Notes: a model not told the origin generated them from the sequence alone. DNA of 64,000 bases from Bacillota bacterium (GCA_023395555.1 JAEWYQ010000018.1:33008-97007); one strand, 5' to 3'. Positions 53,237 through 63,942 are shown, counted from the stretch's first letter. Made by a program: numbers and translations.

Positions 53237-53842
53237 TCAGCCTATGACATCTCTTACCTTCCCCATGTCAAAGCCTTTTCGGTACAGGGAAGCCATCAGC
53301 TTCTGCTTTTCTTCATAAGACAAGGCCGCAGGATCCCCGGTCTTTTTGGCAATTGCCTTCTGTATTGCAATGCGCTCCGCATCTTCCTGCTCCTCCTCGT
53401 ACTCCGCCTGAAGAGCCTGGTCCACCAGCTCTTGGGATACTCCCTTTTGCAAAAGTTCTGTTTTTATCATCAGCTTGCTTTTTCGCATTTTTCTTGAACG
53501 TATAAATCCCGCCGCAAAGCGCTCATCGTTGAGATAATCGTAATGCCGCGTATAATCTATCACACGATCTATGATTTCTTCCGGATAAGCTTCCTGTGCC
53601 AGCTTACCCCTTAGCTCCTGTTCACAGCGGTCCATAAACCTCAGAAGGCTGAGAGCCTTTTGCAGCGCACGGGGATAGATGACCTCGTTCTGAAGCTCCT
53701 CATATTGTTCCGGAGTAATGGATATGCCCTCCTTCAGGTTATATTTCTCTATCTCTTTCTCATATAAAAGAAAGGCGTATTCTTCATCAAGGAATACCTT
53801 GAAACCATGTTTCCTTTCTTCCGTTATCTGTGTGATCCGCAT
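53237..53842 (-). CDS. recX: Regulatory protein RecX
   Basis: A 201-residue RecX, which caps or modulates RecA filaments. The three-helix repeats RALQKALSLLRFMDRCEQELRGKL, YLNDERFAAGFIRSRK and KRGF-like end are visible. It is downstream of recA. The start at 53842 follows GGGGGAGG; the frame is open to 53953. A terminator-like hairpin lies between recA and recX. Confidence 0.92.
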   Translation of the reverse strand: MRITQITEERKHGFKVFLDEEYAFLLYEKEIEKYNLKEGISITPEQYEELQNEVIYPRALQKALSLLRFMDRCEQELRGKLAQEAYPEEIIDRVIDYTRHYDYLNDERFAAGFIRSRKMRKSKLMIKTELLQKGVSQELVDQALQAEYEEEQEDAERIAIQKAIAKKTGDPAALSYEEKQKLMASLYRKGFDMGKVRDVIG

Positions 53843-53917
53843 AGCCTCCCCCTTCCAACAGTAATATAGACGGATATCAGAATGACTTGTCCGGCCCTTT
53901 ACACTACACTTAAGAAA

Positions 53918-53986
53918 AGCTGTCCCCGAACAGAGAAAGACCGGTCTCCTCATAAATCAACCATGTCTTCCCCCATCCGGGACAGC
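53918..53986 (-). terminator. Probable terminator between recA and recX
   Basis: An 8-bp GC-rich stem (53919-53926 with 53979-53986) with a long loop of about 50 nt that can form small extra stems, followed by TTTTC on the minus strand. Probably partial. Confidence 0.5.
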
Positions 53987-54011
53987 CACTAATCAGATAC
54001 AACAAAAATGC

Positions 54012-55037
54012 TTATTCCGGTACCTCATTCTCATTCTTAGCAGGATGCAGCATATACTTCTCCCGTACCTTTGCTTCCACCTCTTCACAAATCATGGGAT
54101 TATCCAATAAGAACTGCTTTGCATTCTCCCGTCCCTGTCCGATCTTCGCATCGTTATAGGCGTACCAGGCACCGCTCTTGACAATGATATTGGAATCAGC
54201 CGCCAGATCCAGAATATCTCCTTCTCTGGAAATTCCCTTACCGAACATAATATCAAATTCCGCCTCCTTGAAAGGAGGAGCAATCTTATTCTTAACCACC
54301 TTAATCCGGGTTCTGTTGCCCACGACTTCCCCGCCCTGCTTCAGAGCTTCAATCCTTCTGACATCCAGACGGATGGAGGAATAGAACTTCAATGCACGTC
54401 CTCCTGTAGTCGTCTCAGGATTGCCGAACATGACACCCACCTTCTCACGAAGCTGGTTTATAAATACTACGGTACAGTTATATTTACTAATGACAGCCGT
54501 AAGCTTCCGAAGCGCCTGGGACATCAGTCTGGCCTGGAGACCCACATGGGAATCTCCCATCTCGCCGTCAATCTCCGCCTTGGGAACCAGCGCCGCTACG
54601 GAGTCAACAATAATAATGTCAACCGCCCCGGAACGTACCATGGTCTCTGTAATCTCAAGGGCCTGCTCTCCGTTGTCCGGCTGTGAAATATACAGATTAT
54701 CAATATCTACGCCGATGTTCTTCGCATACACAGGATCCAGAGCATGTTCCGCATCAATGAAACCGGCAATGCCGCCCCGCTTCTGTGCCTCTGCCACCAT
54801 ATGTAAAGCAACGGTTGTCTTACCGCTGGATTCCGGACCATAGATCTCCAGAATTCTGCCCTTGGGAACCCCGCCTAAGCCTAATGCGATATCCAGACTG
54901 ATGGATCCGGTGGGAACGGTTTCAATATTCATACGGGCGTTGGTATCACCAAGCTTCATTACGGAGCCCTTGCCATACTGCTTCTCAATCTGCGCCAGAG
55001 CGGTCTCCAGGGCTTTTATCTTATCATCCTTTGCCAT
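54012..55037 (-). CDS. recA: Recombinase RecA
   Basis: A 341-residue RecA with Walker [13 protein letters not shown], the MAW motif region and DNA-binding loops ([21 protein letters not shown]). The C-terminal acidic tail is short. It catalyses strand exchange and LexA self-cleavage. AAGGAG precedes the ATG. It has a strong promoter with an SOS box (55077-55126). Confidence 0.98.
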   Translation of the reverse strand: MAKDDKIKALETALAQIEKQYGKGSVMKLGDTNARMNIETVPTGSISLDIALGLGGVPKGRILEIYGPESSGKTTVALHMVAEAQKRGGIAGFIDAEHALDPVYAKNIGVDIDNLYISQPDNGEQALEITETMVRSGAVDIIIVDSVAALVPKAEIDGEMGDSHVGLQARLMSQALRKLTAVISKYNCTVVFINQLREKVGVMFGNPETTTGGRALKFYSSIRLDVRRIEALKQGGEVVGNRTRIKVVKNKIAPPFKEAEFDIMFGKGISREGDILDLAADSNIIVKSGAWYAYNDAKIGQGRENAKQFLLDNPMICEEVEAKVREKYMLHPAKNENEVPE

Positions 55038-55076
55038 AACAATCTCCTTTTTCTATTAAAGTGTCCCTCTAATATG

Positions 55077-55126
55077 CGAACTAATGTTCTATTGATAATA
55101 TTAACTGATATCCTGTTCCATGTCAA
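55077..55126 (-). promoter_or_regulatory. recA promoter with LexA (SOS) box
   Basis: A perfect TTGACA (55121-55126), 17-nt spacer and TAATAT (55098-55103), then a near-perfect Gram-positive SOS box CGAACTAATGTTCT (55077-55090) at about +8 to +21, where LexA would block transcription. No lexA gene is in the window. Confidence 0.8.
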
Positions 55127-55158
55127 TATATAAATTAAAACATGTGTACGCATATGCC

Positions 55159-55197
55159 AGGATTAAAGCACCAAAGCACTTTTGACGCTTTAATCCT
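55159..55197. repeat. Hairpin related to the lspA-aroB inverted repeat
   Basis: An 11-bp stem (55159-55169 with 55187-55197) over an inner AGCAC element. The right part, through the following TCATG, closely resembles 3034-3066. It seems to be a reduced copy of the same element. Confidence 0.65.
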
Positions 55198-55206
55198 GCT
55201 ATTCAT

Positions 55207-55258
55207 GAAAAAAATAAAAACGGAATAACAGAATATAAAGATATTCTTATTATATCCG
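55207..55258 (-). terminator. Terminator of the smc-ftsY-ilvA operon
   Basis: A long AU-rich stem (55220-55236 with 55241-55258, with a short bulge) and TTTTATTTTTTT on the minus strand, about 180 nt after the ilvA stop. The rest of the 404-nt gap (55263-55441) holds only a 7-bp hairpin at 55380-55400 and no gene. Confidence 0.8.
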
Positions 55259-55441
55259 TCCCAGTAATAATTGTAAAGTTCTTCTATATTGATGAAATTC
55301 ACAAACTTATCCTTGCTTTTTATGTAAGATCACTAACCCGTCCCAAGCTTCCAGGCAAACGCGGATGAAACAGAGGAGAGAATGCACTCCGCCTGCATTC
55401 CCGCTCCCGCAAAATCATCCTCTTTCTACATACAATTCAGC

Positions 55442-56662
55442 TTATTCATACAGCTTGCTCGGCTGGCACAGCTTAGGATCATAGCCATGATCCATCAGGG
55501 CCTGCACAATCTCCTGCTTGTGCTCATGCCCGAAGGTCTCCATGGTAATGGTCAGTTCCACTGCCGCATTGCGGTTAATGCTGACAAACTGATTATGGTC
55601 CAGACGAATTACATTGCCCTGGCATTTTGCTATAATGGAGGCTACATTAACCAGTTCACCCGGACGGTCCGGCAAAAGTACGGACACGGTGAAGACCCGG
55701 CCTCTCTGGATTAAACCGTGCTGCACCACGGAGGAGACGGTTATAATATCCATATTTCCGCCGCTGAGGATGCTGACCACCTTTTTATCCTTGCAGTTCA
55801 AATGCTTCAAAGCGGCTACTGTAAGGAGTCCTGAATTTTCCACCACCATTTTATGATTTTCAATGATGTCAAGGAAGTTGACAATCAGTTCCTGGTCCTC
55901 CACGGTGATGATATCATCCACATATTTCTGGATATAGGGGAATATCACATCTCCGGGGGTTTTAACCGCGGTGCCGTCCGCAATGGTATCAATCTGGGGC
56001 AGCGTTACTATATGGCCGGCTTTTAAGGACTCCTTCATGCAGGCGGCTCCTGCCGGTTCCACACCGATTACTTTTACATTAGGATTCAGCATCTTGGCCA
56101 GGGTTGCCACACCCGCCAGCAGGCCTCCTCCCCCTACGGGAGCCAGGATAATGTCCACCGTGGGCAGATCCTTAAAAATCTCCATGGCGATGGTTCCCTG
56201 CCCTGTTGCCACAACCTCGTCGTTGAAGGGATGAATAAAAGTATATCCCTGCTCTTGGGCCAGCTGGAGCGCATACTGGCAGGCTTCATCATATACATTG
56301 CCGTATAGAATAACCTCCGCGCCATAGCTCTTGGTACGGTTGACCTTAATCAAAGGGGTAGTGGAAGGCATTACGATGACGGCCTTGGCCTGATAAAGCT
56401 TCGCCGCATAAGCAACACCCTGGGCATGATTGCCGGCAGAGGCGGTTATAAGACCATGCTTCCTTTCTTCCTTGGACAGGGTGCTTATCTTATAATATGC
56501 GCCGCGAACCTTATATGCTCCGGTAAACTGCATGTTTTCAGGCTTTAAGTACACCCGGTTGCCGGTGGTATCTGAAAAATAGCTGCTGTAGACCAGCTCC
56601 GTTCTCAGAATCACCTTTTTGACAGCCTCCGTAGCTTCTTCAAATTGATCCAGTGTCATCAT
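55442..56662 (-). CDS. ilvA: Threonine ammonia-lyase (threonine dehydratase)
   Basis: Deaminates threonine to 2-oxobutanoate. The PLP Lys is in GAYKVRGA (about residue 51) and the glycine loop is GGGGLLAG. A single ACT-like domain follows (about 325-400). At 406 residues with one ACT domain it resembles the clostridial form, which can be biosynthetic or catabolic. GGAGGG lies 7 nt before the ATG at 56662. No T-box or leader peptide is seen upstream; it reads through from ftsY. Confidence 0.94.
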   Translation of the reverse strand: MMTLDQFEEATEAVKKVILRTELVYSSYFSDTTGNRVYLKPENMQFTGAYKVRGAYYKISTLSKEERKHGLITASAGNHAQGVAYAAKLYQAKAVIVMPSTTPLIKVNRTKSYGAEVILYGNVYDEACQYALQLAQEQGYTFIHPFNDEVVATGQGTIAMEIFKDLPTVDIILAPVGGGGLLAGVATLAKMLNPNVKVIGVEPAGAACMKESLKAGHIVTLPQIDTIADGTAVKTPGDVIFPYIQKYVDDIITVEDQELIVNFLDIIENHKMVVENSGLLTVAALKHLNCKDKKVVSILSGGNMDIITVSSVVQHGLIQRGRVFTVSVLLPDRPGELVNVASIIAKCQGNVIRLDHNQFVSINRNAAVELTITMETFGHEHKQEIVQALMDHGYDPKLCQPSKLYE

Positions 56663-56702
56663 GGCATTACCCTCCATCTACGTGCTGCTGCACGTTAAAA
56701 TA

Positions 56703-57638
56703 TTACTGCTCATTCTTTTGGAATAGAGCATTTACAAAATCTTCTGCATTAAATTTCTGAAGATCATCTATTTTCTCACCGATACCGATATATTTTACAG
56801 GTATTCCAAGCTCCGATTGAATCGCTATGGCAATTCCGCCCTTGGCGGTTCCGTCCAGCTTCGTGAGAACAATGCCGGTGATCTCCGCCACCTCGTTGAA
56901 TTCCCTTGCCTGGGCCAGGGCGTTCTGACCCGTGGTCCCGTCCAGCACCACCAGTGTCTCACGATAAGCCTCCGGATATTCCCGCTCGATTACACGGTTG
57001 ATTTTCTTCAGCTCCTCCATGAGGTTCTTCTTGTTATGAAGACGGCCTGCGGTATCGCAGAGAAGTACATCCACATTCCTGGCTTTTGCCGCAGTGACCG
57101 CATCATAGATCACCGCCGCCGGGTCGGAGCCCTCCTTCTGGGCGATAATATCAACATTGGCCCTGTGAGCCCACTCGGTCAGCTGTTCAATGGCAGCGGC
57201 ACGGAAGGTATCCGCAGCGGCGACCATGGCCTTTTTTCCCTGATCCTTCATCTGACCGGCCAGCTTTCCCACGGAAGTGGTTTTACCCACCCCATTTACC
57301 CCGATAAGCAATACCACGGATTTTCTGTTCTCGAATTCATAGGCGGTATCCTCCAGCCGCATCTGCTCCTTCATACTGGAGATCAGCAGCTGACGGCATT
57401 CCGCCGGATCTTTGATTTTATTTTCCTTGACCTTTTCCCTGAGATTCTCCAGGATGGCCGTAGTGGTGTTGATTCCCAGGTCGGCCATGATCAAAATCTC
57501 CTCCAGCTCCTCATAGAAATCATCGTCAATACTGGAGAATCCGCTGAAAATCGCATCAATTCCATGAGCGATATTATTCCTTGTCTTCGTCAGACCCTGC
57601 ACTAATTTACTGAAAAATCCTGATTTGTTTTCTCCCAT
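56703..57638 (-). CDS. ftsY: SRP receptor GTPase FtsY
   Basis: The receptor that docks Ffh-ribosome complexes at the membrane. A 311-residue NG domain with P-loop GVNGVGKTTSVGKLA, DTAGRLHNK and TKLDGTAKGG. The acidic A domain of E. coli FtsY is absent, as in Firmicutes. GGAGG leads the ATG. It follows smc, as is usual. Confidence 0.96.
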   Translation of the reverse strand: MGENKSGFFSKLVQGLTKTRNNIAHGIDAIFSGFSSIDDDFYEELEEILIMADLGINTTTAILENLREKVKENKIKDPAECRQLLISSMKEQMRLEDTAYEFENRKSVVLLIGVNGVGKTTSVGKLAGQMKDQGKKAMVAAADTFRAAAIEQLTEWAHRANVDIIAQKEGSDPAAVIYDAVTAAKARNVDVLLCDTAGRLHNKKNLMEELKKINRVIEREYPEAYRETLVVLDGTTGQNALAQAREFNEVAEITGIVLTKLDGTAKGGIAIAIQSELGIPVKYIGIGEKIDDLQKFNAEDFVNALFQKNEQ

Positions 57639-57672
57639 AAGAATAACATTGCCTCCATTATACGCACTGACA

Positions 57673-57692
57673 CACCGGCAGCGCTGCCGGTG
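57673..57692. other. Perfect 20-nt GC-rich palindrome between ftsY and smc
   Basis: CACCGGCAGC/GCTGCCGGTG, no loop. It lies in a 173-nt spacer in which nothing else is recognised. Operator or hairpin; unknown. Confidence 0.4.
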
Positions 57693-57811
57693 CTCCGTTT
57701 ATTAAAATACATAATAACATTACATTGCCGTACCCGCAAGACAAATCTTCATATTGATGTCCTGCCGGCACTTGATTTTGACATATCCCTGACTTAAGCG
57801 GGAAAATGACA

Positions 57812-60800
57812 TCAGTTCAGCTGTCCTTCTATCAGGCTTACGGATACCAGGGTGGACACGCCTTTTTCCTGCATGGTAATACCATATAGAATATCCGCCG
57901 CCGCCATGGTTCCCCTCCTGTGGGTTATAATGATAAACTGGGTGTCCTTAGTTAGCTTATGCAGATATTTTGCAAAGCGGCCCACATTGGAATCATCCAG
58001 GGCTGCCTCAATCTCATCCAGCAGGCAGAAGGGGGAAGGCTTCAAATTCTGAATTGCAAACAGCAATGAGATTGCCGTCAGCGCCTTCTCGCCGCCGGAG
58101 AGCTGCATCATATTCTGAAGCTTCTTGCCCGGGGGCTGCGCATTGATCCGAATTCCCGCCTCCAGGATATCCTCGCTGTCCGTCAGCTCCAAACCGGCAA
58201 GTCCGCCGCCAAAGAGCTCTTTGAACACAACATCAAATTCTTCATTGATGGCTTTGAATTTCTCCATGAATTGAAGCCGCATCGCCGTATCCAGCTCCCG
58301 GATAATCTGCTGCAGGGCTTCTTCCGCCTTAACCAGATCCTCCCGCTGGGTATGCAAAAACTCATATCGTTCGGAAAGATTCCGGTAATCCTCAATGGCA
58401 TTCACATTGACATCCCCAAGCTCACGGATCTTCGTCTTGACCTCACCGATCTGCTTCTTCACCTGGGGCAGGCTGATCTCTTCCTCTACGGGATATTCGG
58501 CAGCCGTGGAATAGGTGAGCTGATATTCCTCCCACATATAATTGACCTGTTGGTCCGCCTGTTCCGCCAGCCTGTCCTTCTGGCCGTTTAGCCGGAAGAG
58601 CTCCTTGTCAAGCTCATTCATGCGGCTGGATAATTCCTCCCGCTTCGTAAAGAAATTCTTATGTACCCCGGTAATCTGTTCCCGGCGGGCCGTCTGTTCC
58701 CGGAGTTTTTCTTCCTGAACAAGAATTTCCTGCTCCAGGGAGCGAATCCGCCCCTCCTGCTCCTGAATGATTGCTTTCTTTTCCTCCACTGCATGGGAGG
58801 TTTTGAGGATATCTGAATTAAGAGTTTCCTCCTCCTCGTAGAGCTTGGCAATCTCCCTCTTAATTCGCTTTATGTTTTCCAATGTAAACTGATTATTCTG
58901 TTCCAGGGCAGACATCTGCAGCCGAAGGGCGGAAGACTTCTCGTTAGCCGCTTGTTCCAGGCTGCGCTCCGCTTCCAGTTTTTTGTTCAGCTGTTCGATC
59001 CGTTCCTCCTTCTCCTTACCATGGAGGGAGTTAAGGGAGAGATTTTCCTGCAGCTTCGACAGCTGCTCCTTCAGATCTCTGGCCTGAAGCTCGATTTCCT
59101 GCAATTCTCTGACATATTCCTGGTAGACCGCCTCGGTTTCCGCCTTTCTGGCCTTCTCCCGTTCCAGATTCATGCTCACGGTATTCTGCTCCAGGAACTT
59201 CTCCTGTAATAACGCCTTAAGGTCTTCCAGCTCCCCGCGGAGTCCGGTTCTGGCTTCCCTGGCTTCTTCCCGCCGGGAGAGCAGCTCCTCGGTCCTAAGC
59301 TTCAGGGATTGAACCTCCTTTTCCATCTCTTCGATTTCTCTTCTTCTTCCCAGAAGATTGCTGGCATTCTTATAAGCTCCGCCGGAAATGGATCCTCCCG
59401 GCGTCAGCAGCTCCCCTTCCAGCGTTACAATACGCAGGGTGTAATTAAATTTCCTGGCCATGCTGGTGGCATGATCAATGTGATCCACTACAATAATACG
59501 CCCCAGCAGATAGTCGATCAATTCCCGGAACCTCCCGTCTGCTTCCACCAGCCGGTTAGCCATTCCCAGAACCCCAGGCTCACGAAGAGCCTTATCCCCC
59601 TGAGAGCCGCTACCCGCCGAGATATTGGTCAAGGGCAGGAAGGTTGCCCTTCCGAATTTATTTTTCTTCAGGTATCCGATGAGCTCCTTAGCGGTAGCCT
59701 CATCCTCGGTAACGATATTCTGAATCGTTCCGCCCAGGGCCGTCTCAATGGCTGTCTCATAAGCCTTGTCCACCTTAATGATATCTGCCACAACACCTAC
59801 AATTCCAGGCATATGGGGCTTTTGCTCCATCACCTTCTTGATACTGATGCCATATCCCTCATAACGCTCTGTCAGATTCATCAGGGAATCCAGACGTGAT
59901 TGTTCTCCCAGATATCGGGCCTGCACCTCGTGATATTCCTTATTGGCGGCGTCCATCCGGTTTTGAGCATCTGCAATGCCCTGCTCTATGGCGGTTATCT
60001 TCGCGGAGTATTCGTTGATACTCTCGGTAATACGGTCCAGTTTTTTTGTCTCCGCCTCTATTGTCTCATTATAGACGCATTCCTCACTCTTATTCTTCAG
60101 AATGCGCTGATTCAAATCGGCTTTGCGGAGGGTATTCTGCTCCAGCATGGTTTCATAGCGCTGCATATTACCCTTAATGCCCGAATTGAGATTCAGATAT
60201 TCAAAGATCCCATTATTACATTCTTCAATCTCTCTTGTATAGGCCAGAACATTCTCTTTGCTCCGGTTCAGCTCGTCCAAAGCGGCGCTGAGAAGATCGT
60301 CCATATCGGCAATCTTGCCATCGATGGCATCCTTCTCTGCCAGATATCCCTGCTCCTCTGCCTTCCTGGCATCGGTTTCCTTCCGGGTATTCTCCAGCCT
60401 GCTGCGGATATACTCGTCGCTTTGCTGCAGGCTGCTGATCTGTTCCTGGAGAACCTTGATTTCACCTTCCGCTTTCTCCTTCTGCAGCTTCCGCTCATTG
60501 AAGAGGTTCCGATCCTCTTCAAGGCTCCGGTCACATTCCTCCAGCTGCTGCTCCAGACGGACGTACTCTTCCTTGGTATTCTCATATTCCTGTTTGGTCC
60601 GCTCATAGTCCGCGGAAGCAATGTCCAGCTTTTCCTCCAGCTGTTCCTTCTGGCCGCGCAGCCGGTCATACTCCTTCAGGAACTGATTCACCTCCAGGCT
60701 CTTCAGCTCCTCCTTTAATTTCAGATAGACACGTGCAACACCGGACTGCTTCTCCAAAGGAGCCAGCTGCTTCTCTATTTCCTTCAAAATGTCGGTAATG

Positions 60801-61369
60801 CGGGAAAGATTCAGCTTCTCTTCCTCCAGATTCTTCTCCGCCGCATATTTACGGCGCTTGAATTTCACAATTCCGGCCGCCTCATCAAATAATTCCCGGC
60901 GGTCCTCCGGCTTACCGCTCAGAATCTTATCGATCTGCCCCTGTCCGATAATGGAATACCCTTCCTTTCCAATTCCCGTATCCATAAATAGCTCATTGAC
61001 ATCCTTCAGTCGGCAGGGAGCTCCGTTAATCAGATATTCACTTTCCCCGGAACGGTATACTCTTCTGGCTACCGTTACCTCTTCATATTCAATAGGCAGC
61101 TTATGATCCGAATTATCAAGGGTGATAGCTACATAGGCATAGCCCAGAGGCTTTCGCATCTGGGTGCCGGAGAAGATCACATCCTCCATCTTCGCGCCGC
61201 GAAGCTGCTTTGCACTCTGCTCCCCCAGTACCCACCGGACGGCATCGGCCACATTGCTCTTACCGCTGCCATTTGGTCCGACGATGCCGGTGATACCGTC
61301 ATGAAATTCCAACAGCATCTTATTGGCAAAGGATTTAAAGCCGTGAACCTCAATACTTTTTAAATACAT
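57812..61369 (-). CDS. smc: Chromosome segregation protein SMC
   Basis: A 1185-residue SMC ATPase: Walker [15 protein letters not shown] at the N-terminus, two long coiled coils, a hinge near residues 515-640 ([21 protein letters not shown]), and the signature [14 protein letters not shown] with Walker [13 protein letters not shown] at the end. It acts with ScpA/ScpB, not in the window. AGGAG precedes the ATG; rnc is upstream. Confidence 0.98.
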   Translation of the reverse strand: MYLKSIEVHGFKSFANKMLLEFHDGITGIVGPNGSGKSNVADAVRWVLGEQSAKQLRGAKMEDVIFSGTQMRKPLGYAYVAITLDNSDHKLPIEYEEVTVARRVYRSGESEYLINGAPCRLKDVNELFMDTGIGKEGYSIIGQGQIDKILSGKPEDRRELFDEAAGIVKFKRRKYAAEKNLEEEKLNLSRITDILKEIEKQLAPLEKQSGVARVYLKLKEELKSLEVNQFLKEYDRLRGQKEQLEEKLDIASADYERTKQEYENTKEEYVRLEQQLEECDRSLEEDRNLFNERKLQKEKAEGEIKVLQEQISSLQQSDEYIRSRLENTRKETDARKAEEQGYLAEKDAIDGKIADMDDLLSAALDELNRSKENVLAYTREIEECNNGIFEYLNLNSGIKGNMQRYETMLEQNTLRKADLNQRILKNKSEECVYNETIEAETKKLDRITESINEYSAKITAIEQGIADAQNRMDAANKEYHEVQARYLGEQSRLDSLMNLTERYEGYGISIKKVMEQKPHMPGIVGVVADIIKVDKAYETAIETALGGTIQNIVTEDEATAKELIGYLKKNKFGRATFLPLTNISAGSGSQGDKALREPGVLGMANRLVEADGRFRELIDYLLGRIIVVDHIDHATSMARKFNYTLRIVTLEGELLTPGGSISGGAYKNASNLLGRRREIEEMEKEVQSLKLRTEELLSRREEAREARTGLRGELEDLKALLQEKFLEQNTVSMNLEREKARKAETEAVYQEYVRELQEIELQARDLKEQLSKLQENLSLNSLHGKEKEERIEQLNKKLEAERSLEQAANEKSSALRLQMSALEQNNQFTLENIKRIKREIAKLYEEEETLNSDILKTSHAVEEKKAIIQEQEGRIRSLEQEILVQEEKLREQTARREQITGVHKNFFTKREELSSRMNELDKELFRLNGQKDRLAEQADQQVNYMWEEYQLTYSTAAEYPVEEEISLPQVKKQIGEVKTKIRELGDVNVNAIEDYRNLSERYEFLHTQREDLVKAEEALQQIIRELDTAMRLQFMEKFKAINEEFDVVFKELFGGGLAGLELTDSEDILEAGIRINAQPPGKKLQNMMQLSGGEKALTAISLLFAIQNLKPSPFCLLDEIEAALDDSNVGRFAKYLHKLTKDTQFIIITHRRGTMAAADILYGITMQEKGVSTLVSVSLIEGQLN

Positions 61370-61434
61370 CCGTAATCTCCTATCTATCCCAAATTACTTT
61401 GTTTTCATCACAATCCTTAAAGTCCCGCTTTGGT

Positions 61435-62157
61435 TCAGTTCTCCCGCAGTCTTTGGATAGCCTGGCTGGCCGCCTCCTGCTCCGCGGCTTTTTTTGTTCT
61501 GCCGGCACCGGTGCCAATCTCATTATTTCCTATGAATACGGCAACCGTAAAGGTTTTGCTATGATCCGGCCCCTCCTCGGAGACCAGCTGATAGCGGAGT
61601 TTCTGTCCGCTATGATTGTTCTGGACCATTTCCTGTAAGATAGTCTTGCTATCGAAAAAGAGCTCTTTGTTCTTCAGATTGGCTAACAAAAAGTCTCTGA
61701 TAAACTCTTTTGCATTAGTAAAACCACCGTCAAGGTAAATTGCACCGATTACCGCCTCCAGCACATCGGATAAGATAGAATCCCTCTCCCTGCCTCCGGA
61801 GATATCCTCTCCCCTGCCCAGAAGCAGATACTCCCCAATTTCCAGTTCCCTGGCGCAGGCAGACAGAGTCTGCTCGCATACAATGCTTGCCCGCATCTTA
61901 GTCATATCCCCTTCGGACAAATGCACATATTCCCTGTAAATGTACTCGCTGGTAACCAGTTCCAGCACCGCATCGCCCAGGAATTCCAAACGCTCATTGC
62001 TCTCTTCCTTACTCATCCTCATCTCATTGGCATAAGAACTGTGGGATAAGGCATGATAGAGAATAGACGGATCATGAAAGCGGTAATTGATCCTGTTCTC
62101 CAGCTCCTGCAGAGAAGCCTCCGTTTTTTTACCTGCCTTATTAAAGCGTGATTTCAT
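61435..62157 (-). CDS. rnc: Ribonuclease III
   Basis: A 240-residue double-strand RNA nuclease: signature NERLEFLGDAVLELV in the catalytic domain, with the Asp/Glu metal site, and a C-terminal dsRNA-binding domain (GTGAGRTKKAAEQEAASQAI). AAGGAGG lies before the ATG at 62157; the frame is open to 62190 but that part overlaps a terminator-like hairpin. Operon acpP-rnc-smc-ftsY is standard. Confidence 0.96.
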   Translation of the reverse strand: MKSRFNKAGKKTEASLQELENRINYRFHDPSILYHALSHSSYANEMRMSKEESNERLEFLGDAVLELVTSEYIYREYVHLSEGDMTKMRASIVCEQTLSACARELEIGEYLLLGRGEDISGGRERDSILSDVLEAVIGAIYLDGGFTNAKEFIRDFLLANLKNKELFFDSKTILQEMVQNNHSGQKLRYQLVSEEGPDHSKTFTVAVFIGNNEIGTGAGRTKKAAEQEAASQAIQRLREN

Positions 62158-62178
62158 ATAGGCTGCCTCCTTATGTAT

Positions 62179-62223
62179 GGAAAAGCCCATAGATAAGGCG
62201 AACCTTATTCACAGGGCTTTTCC
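62179..62223 (-). terminator. Hairpin between acpP and rnc
   Basis: A 10-bp stem (62179-62188 with 62214-62223) with an inner 6-bp stem closed by a four-base loop (on plus: ATAAGG-CGAA-CCTTAT). The 3' arm on the minus strand ends GGGCTTTTCC. It may lower smc/rnc relative to acpP. Confidence 0.6.
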
Positions 62224-62282
62224 ACATGTAAGAGCGGTACCTTCCGTGTACCCCTCATCGTTTTCGATAAATAAATACGGGA

Positions 62283-62513
62283 TTAATTCAATGCATTCTT
62301 TATCTGCTCAATCGCGTCGGCTACCGTTACGATATTCTCCGCCTCTTCATTTGCGATTTCAATATCAAATTCTTCTTCAATTCCCATGATGATCTGGAAG
62401 ACATCCAGAGAGTCTGCGCCCAGGTCATCCACAAAAGTGGTCTCCATTGTAATCTCATCTTCATCCACATTTAATACTTCACTGATAATTTTCTGTAACT
62501 TTTCAAATTCCAT
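62283..62513 (-). CDS. acpP: Acyl carrier protein
   Basis: A 76-residue acidic protein with the phosphopantetheine site GADSLD (Ser about 37). Carries acyl chains in fatty acid synthesis; PlsX upstream takes acyl groups from it. AGAAAGGTGA leads the ATG. Confidence 0.97.
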   Translation of the reverse strand: MEFEKLQKIISEVLNVDEDEITMETTFVDDLGADSLDVFQIIMGIEEEFDIEIANEEAENIVTVADAIEQIKNALN

Positions 62514-62537
62514 TCTTAGTCACCTTTCTTTCCTGAT

Positions 62538-63539
62538 TTATTCGTTGTTACTGAGATTTGATCTGATTTTCTCGTTAATCCCCTGCTCGGTGAAGGTTAC
62601 ACATTGCAGGATTGAATTGCGTACCTCCGTGCTCTTCGCATTACCGTGGGTTTTAACAACAAGTCCGTTCAAGCCAAGGAGCGGAGCTCCGCCGTACTTT
62701 GAGGCATCAAATGCCTTTAAGGTTTCCTTTAATGCAGGCTTGCATAGCAGGGCACCCATCTTACTCTTTGTCGTACTCATAAGACCTGCCTTGATCTTCT
62801 TAACCAGGGCAGTTCCAAGTCCCTCGTATAATTTGAGAATTACATTGCCGACAAAGGCTTCACAGACGATGACATCTGCCCCGCCGTTGGGGATCTCCCG
62901 TGCTTCAATGCTGCCGATGAAGTTAATATCCCCGCAGTTTTTTAATAAGGGAAAGGTCTCTTTCACCAGCTGGTTGCCCTTCTCTTCCTCCGCGCCGATA
63001 TTCACAATCGCCACCCGTGGTTTCTTGATACCCAGGACATTTTCCATATAGATGGAGCCCATTTTCGCAAATTGTACCAAATGAGAAGATCTGGCATCCA
63101 CATTGGCGCCGCAGTCAATCAACAGGGACACTCCGTCCATGGTGGGAATTAAGGGGGCCAACGGCGGCCTCTCTACTCCCGGAATACGACCCACCAGCAA
63201 CTGGCCCCCGGCCAGCACGGCACCGGTGCTTCCTGCCGATACAAAGGCATCGGCTTCCTTATTCTTAACCATGGAAAGTGCGGCAACGATTGAGGAATTC
63301 TTCTTACGGCGAATGGCCAGAACGGGTGCCTCATTATTGGTAATGATCTCCGGCGCATGTACGACTTGTATGCGTTCCTTATCATAATCGTACCCGCTCA
63401 GCTCTCTGCGAAGGATCTCTTCCTCTCCGGTTAATATCACCTTGATGTCCTTCTTTTCCTGAACTGCGAGGACCGCTCCCTTTATGATCTCTCCTGGAGC
63501 GTTATCGCCGCCCATTGCATCCACTGCAACCGTAATCAT
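62538..63539 (-). CDS. plsX: Phosphate acyltransferase PlsX
   Basis: Makes acyl phosphate from acyl-ACP for PlsY. The 333-residue protein has VAVDAMGGDNAP at the N-terminus and the YGGAPLLGLNGLVVKTHG end. GGGAGGAG lies 7 nt before the ATG at 63539. A predicted promoter (63591-63619) is just upstream; no FapR box is recognised and rpmF is not present on the upstream side. Confidence 0.96.
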   Translation of the reverse strand: MITVAVDAMGGDNAPGEIIKGAVLAVQEKKDIKVILTGEEEILRRELSGYDYDKERIQVVHAPEIITNNEAPVLAIRRKKNSSIVAALSMVKNKEADAFVSAGSTGAVLAGGQLLVGRIPGVERPPLAPLIPTMDGVSLLIDCGANVDARSSHLVQFAKMGSIYMENVLGIKKPRVAIVNIGAEEEKGNQLVKETFPLLKNCGDINFIGSIEAREIPNGGADVIVCEAFVGNVILKLYEGLGTALVKKIKAGLMSTTKSKMGALLCKPALKETLKAFDASKYGGAPLLGLNGLVVKTHGNAKSTEVRNSILQCVTFTEQGINEKIRSNLSNNE

Positions 63540-63590
63540 ACCTGTACTCCTCCCATTCAACGAAAATCCTATGTAGCCAATCTATAAATC

Positions 63591-63619
63591 AATATACTCG
63601 ATATCATTCTAAAAATCAA
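63591..63619 (-). promoter_or_regulatory. Predicted sigma-A promoter of plsX-acpP-rnc-smc
   Basis: TTGATT (63614-63619), 17-nt spacer and TATATT (63591-63596) on the minus strand. Confidence 0.65.
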
Positions 63620-63650
63620 CCACATTTTTTATAAAAATAAAGCTGCCGCG

Positions 63651-63859
63651 CAATTGCCGTTACAGTTCCCAGTACAGTTGGGTGGAGGACATGATGCTCC
63701 CTCACACACAGGACGGAAGACACATAATCGGATTTGTATGCCATAGCCGTACAAGTATATTCGTCTATGTCATACAAATCCAATCATATGTCTTCCATAC
63801 AGTGCATTACGGGAGCATCATATCCTCCACCCAACTGCACTGGGAACTGTAACCAGTTG
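63651..63859. repeat. Very long imperfect inverted repeat upstream of plsX
   Basis: Two arms of about 100 nt (63651 to about 63750 and about 63765 to 63859) are reverse complements with roughly 80% match, the best parts being around TTACAGTTCCCAG and GATGCTCCC. The centre is near 63757. No ORF or known element. With the 7-bp palindrome at 63880-63896 it fills most of the 400-nt gap upstream of plsX. Confidence 0.85.
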
Positions 63860-63942
63860 CCTTCAAGCAGCCCCTGCCCATGCACAGAATGTGCATCTTG
63901 CAAAGCATTTTATCGTATAGGGCGAACTTCCCTGACAATAAA

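Noticed and set aside
56663..56702. T-box or leader peptide controlling ilvA
   Set aside because: Only 40 nt separate ftsY and ilvA, too short for a T-box, and no codon run for Thr/Ile is present.
57639..57811. SRP RNA or other stable RNA in the ftsY-smc spacer
   Set aside because: Only a 20-nt palindrome is present; no SRP Alu or helix 8 motif (GGAA tetraloop region) is seen.
63540..63650. FapR operator upstream of plsX
   Set aside because: No TTAGTACC-type palindrome was found around the promoter.
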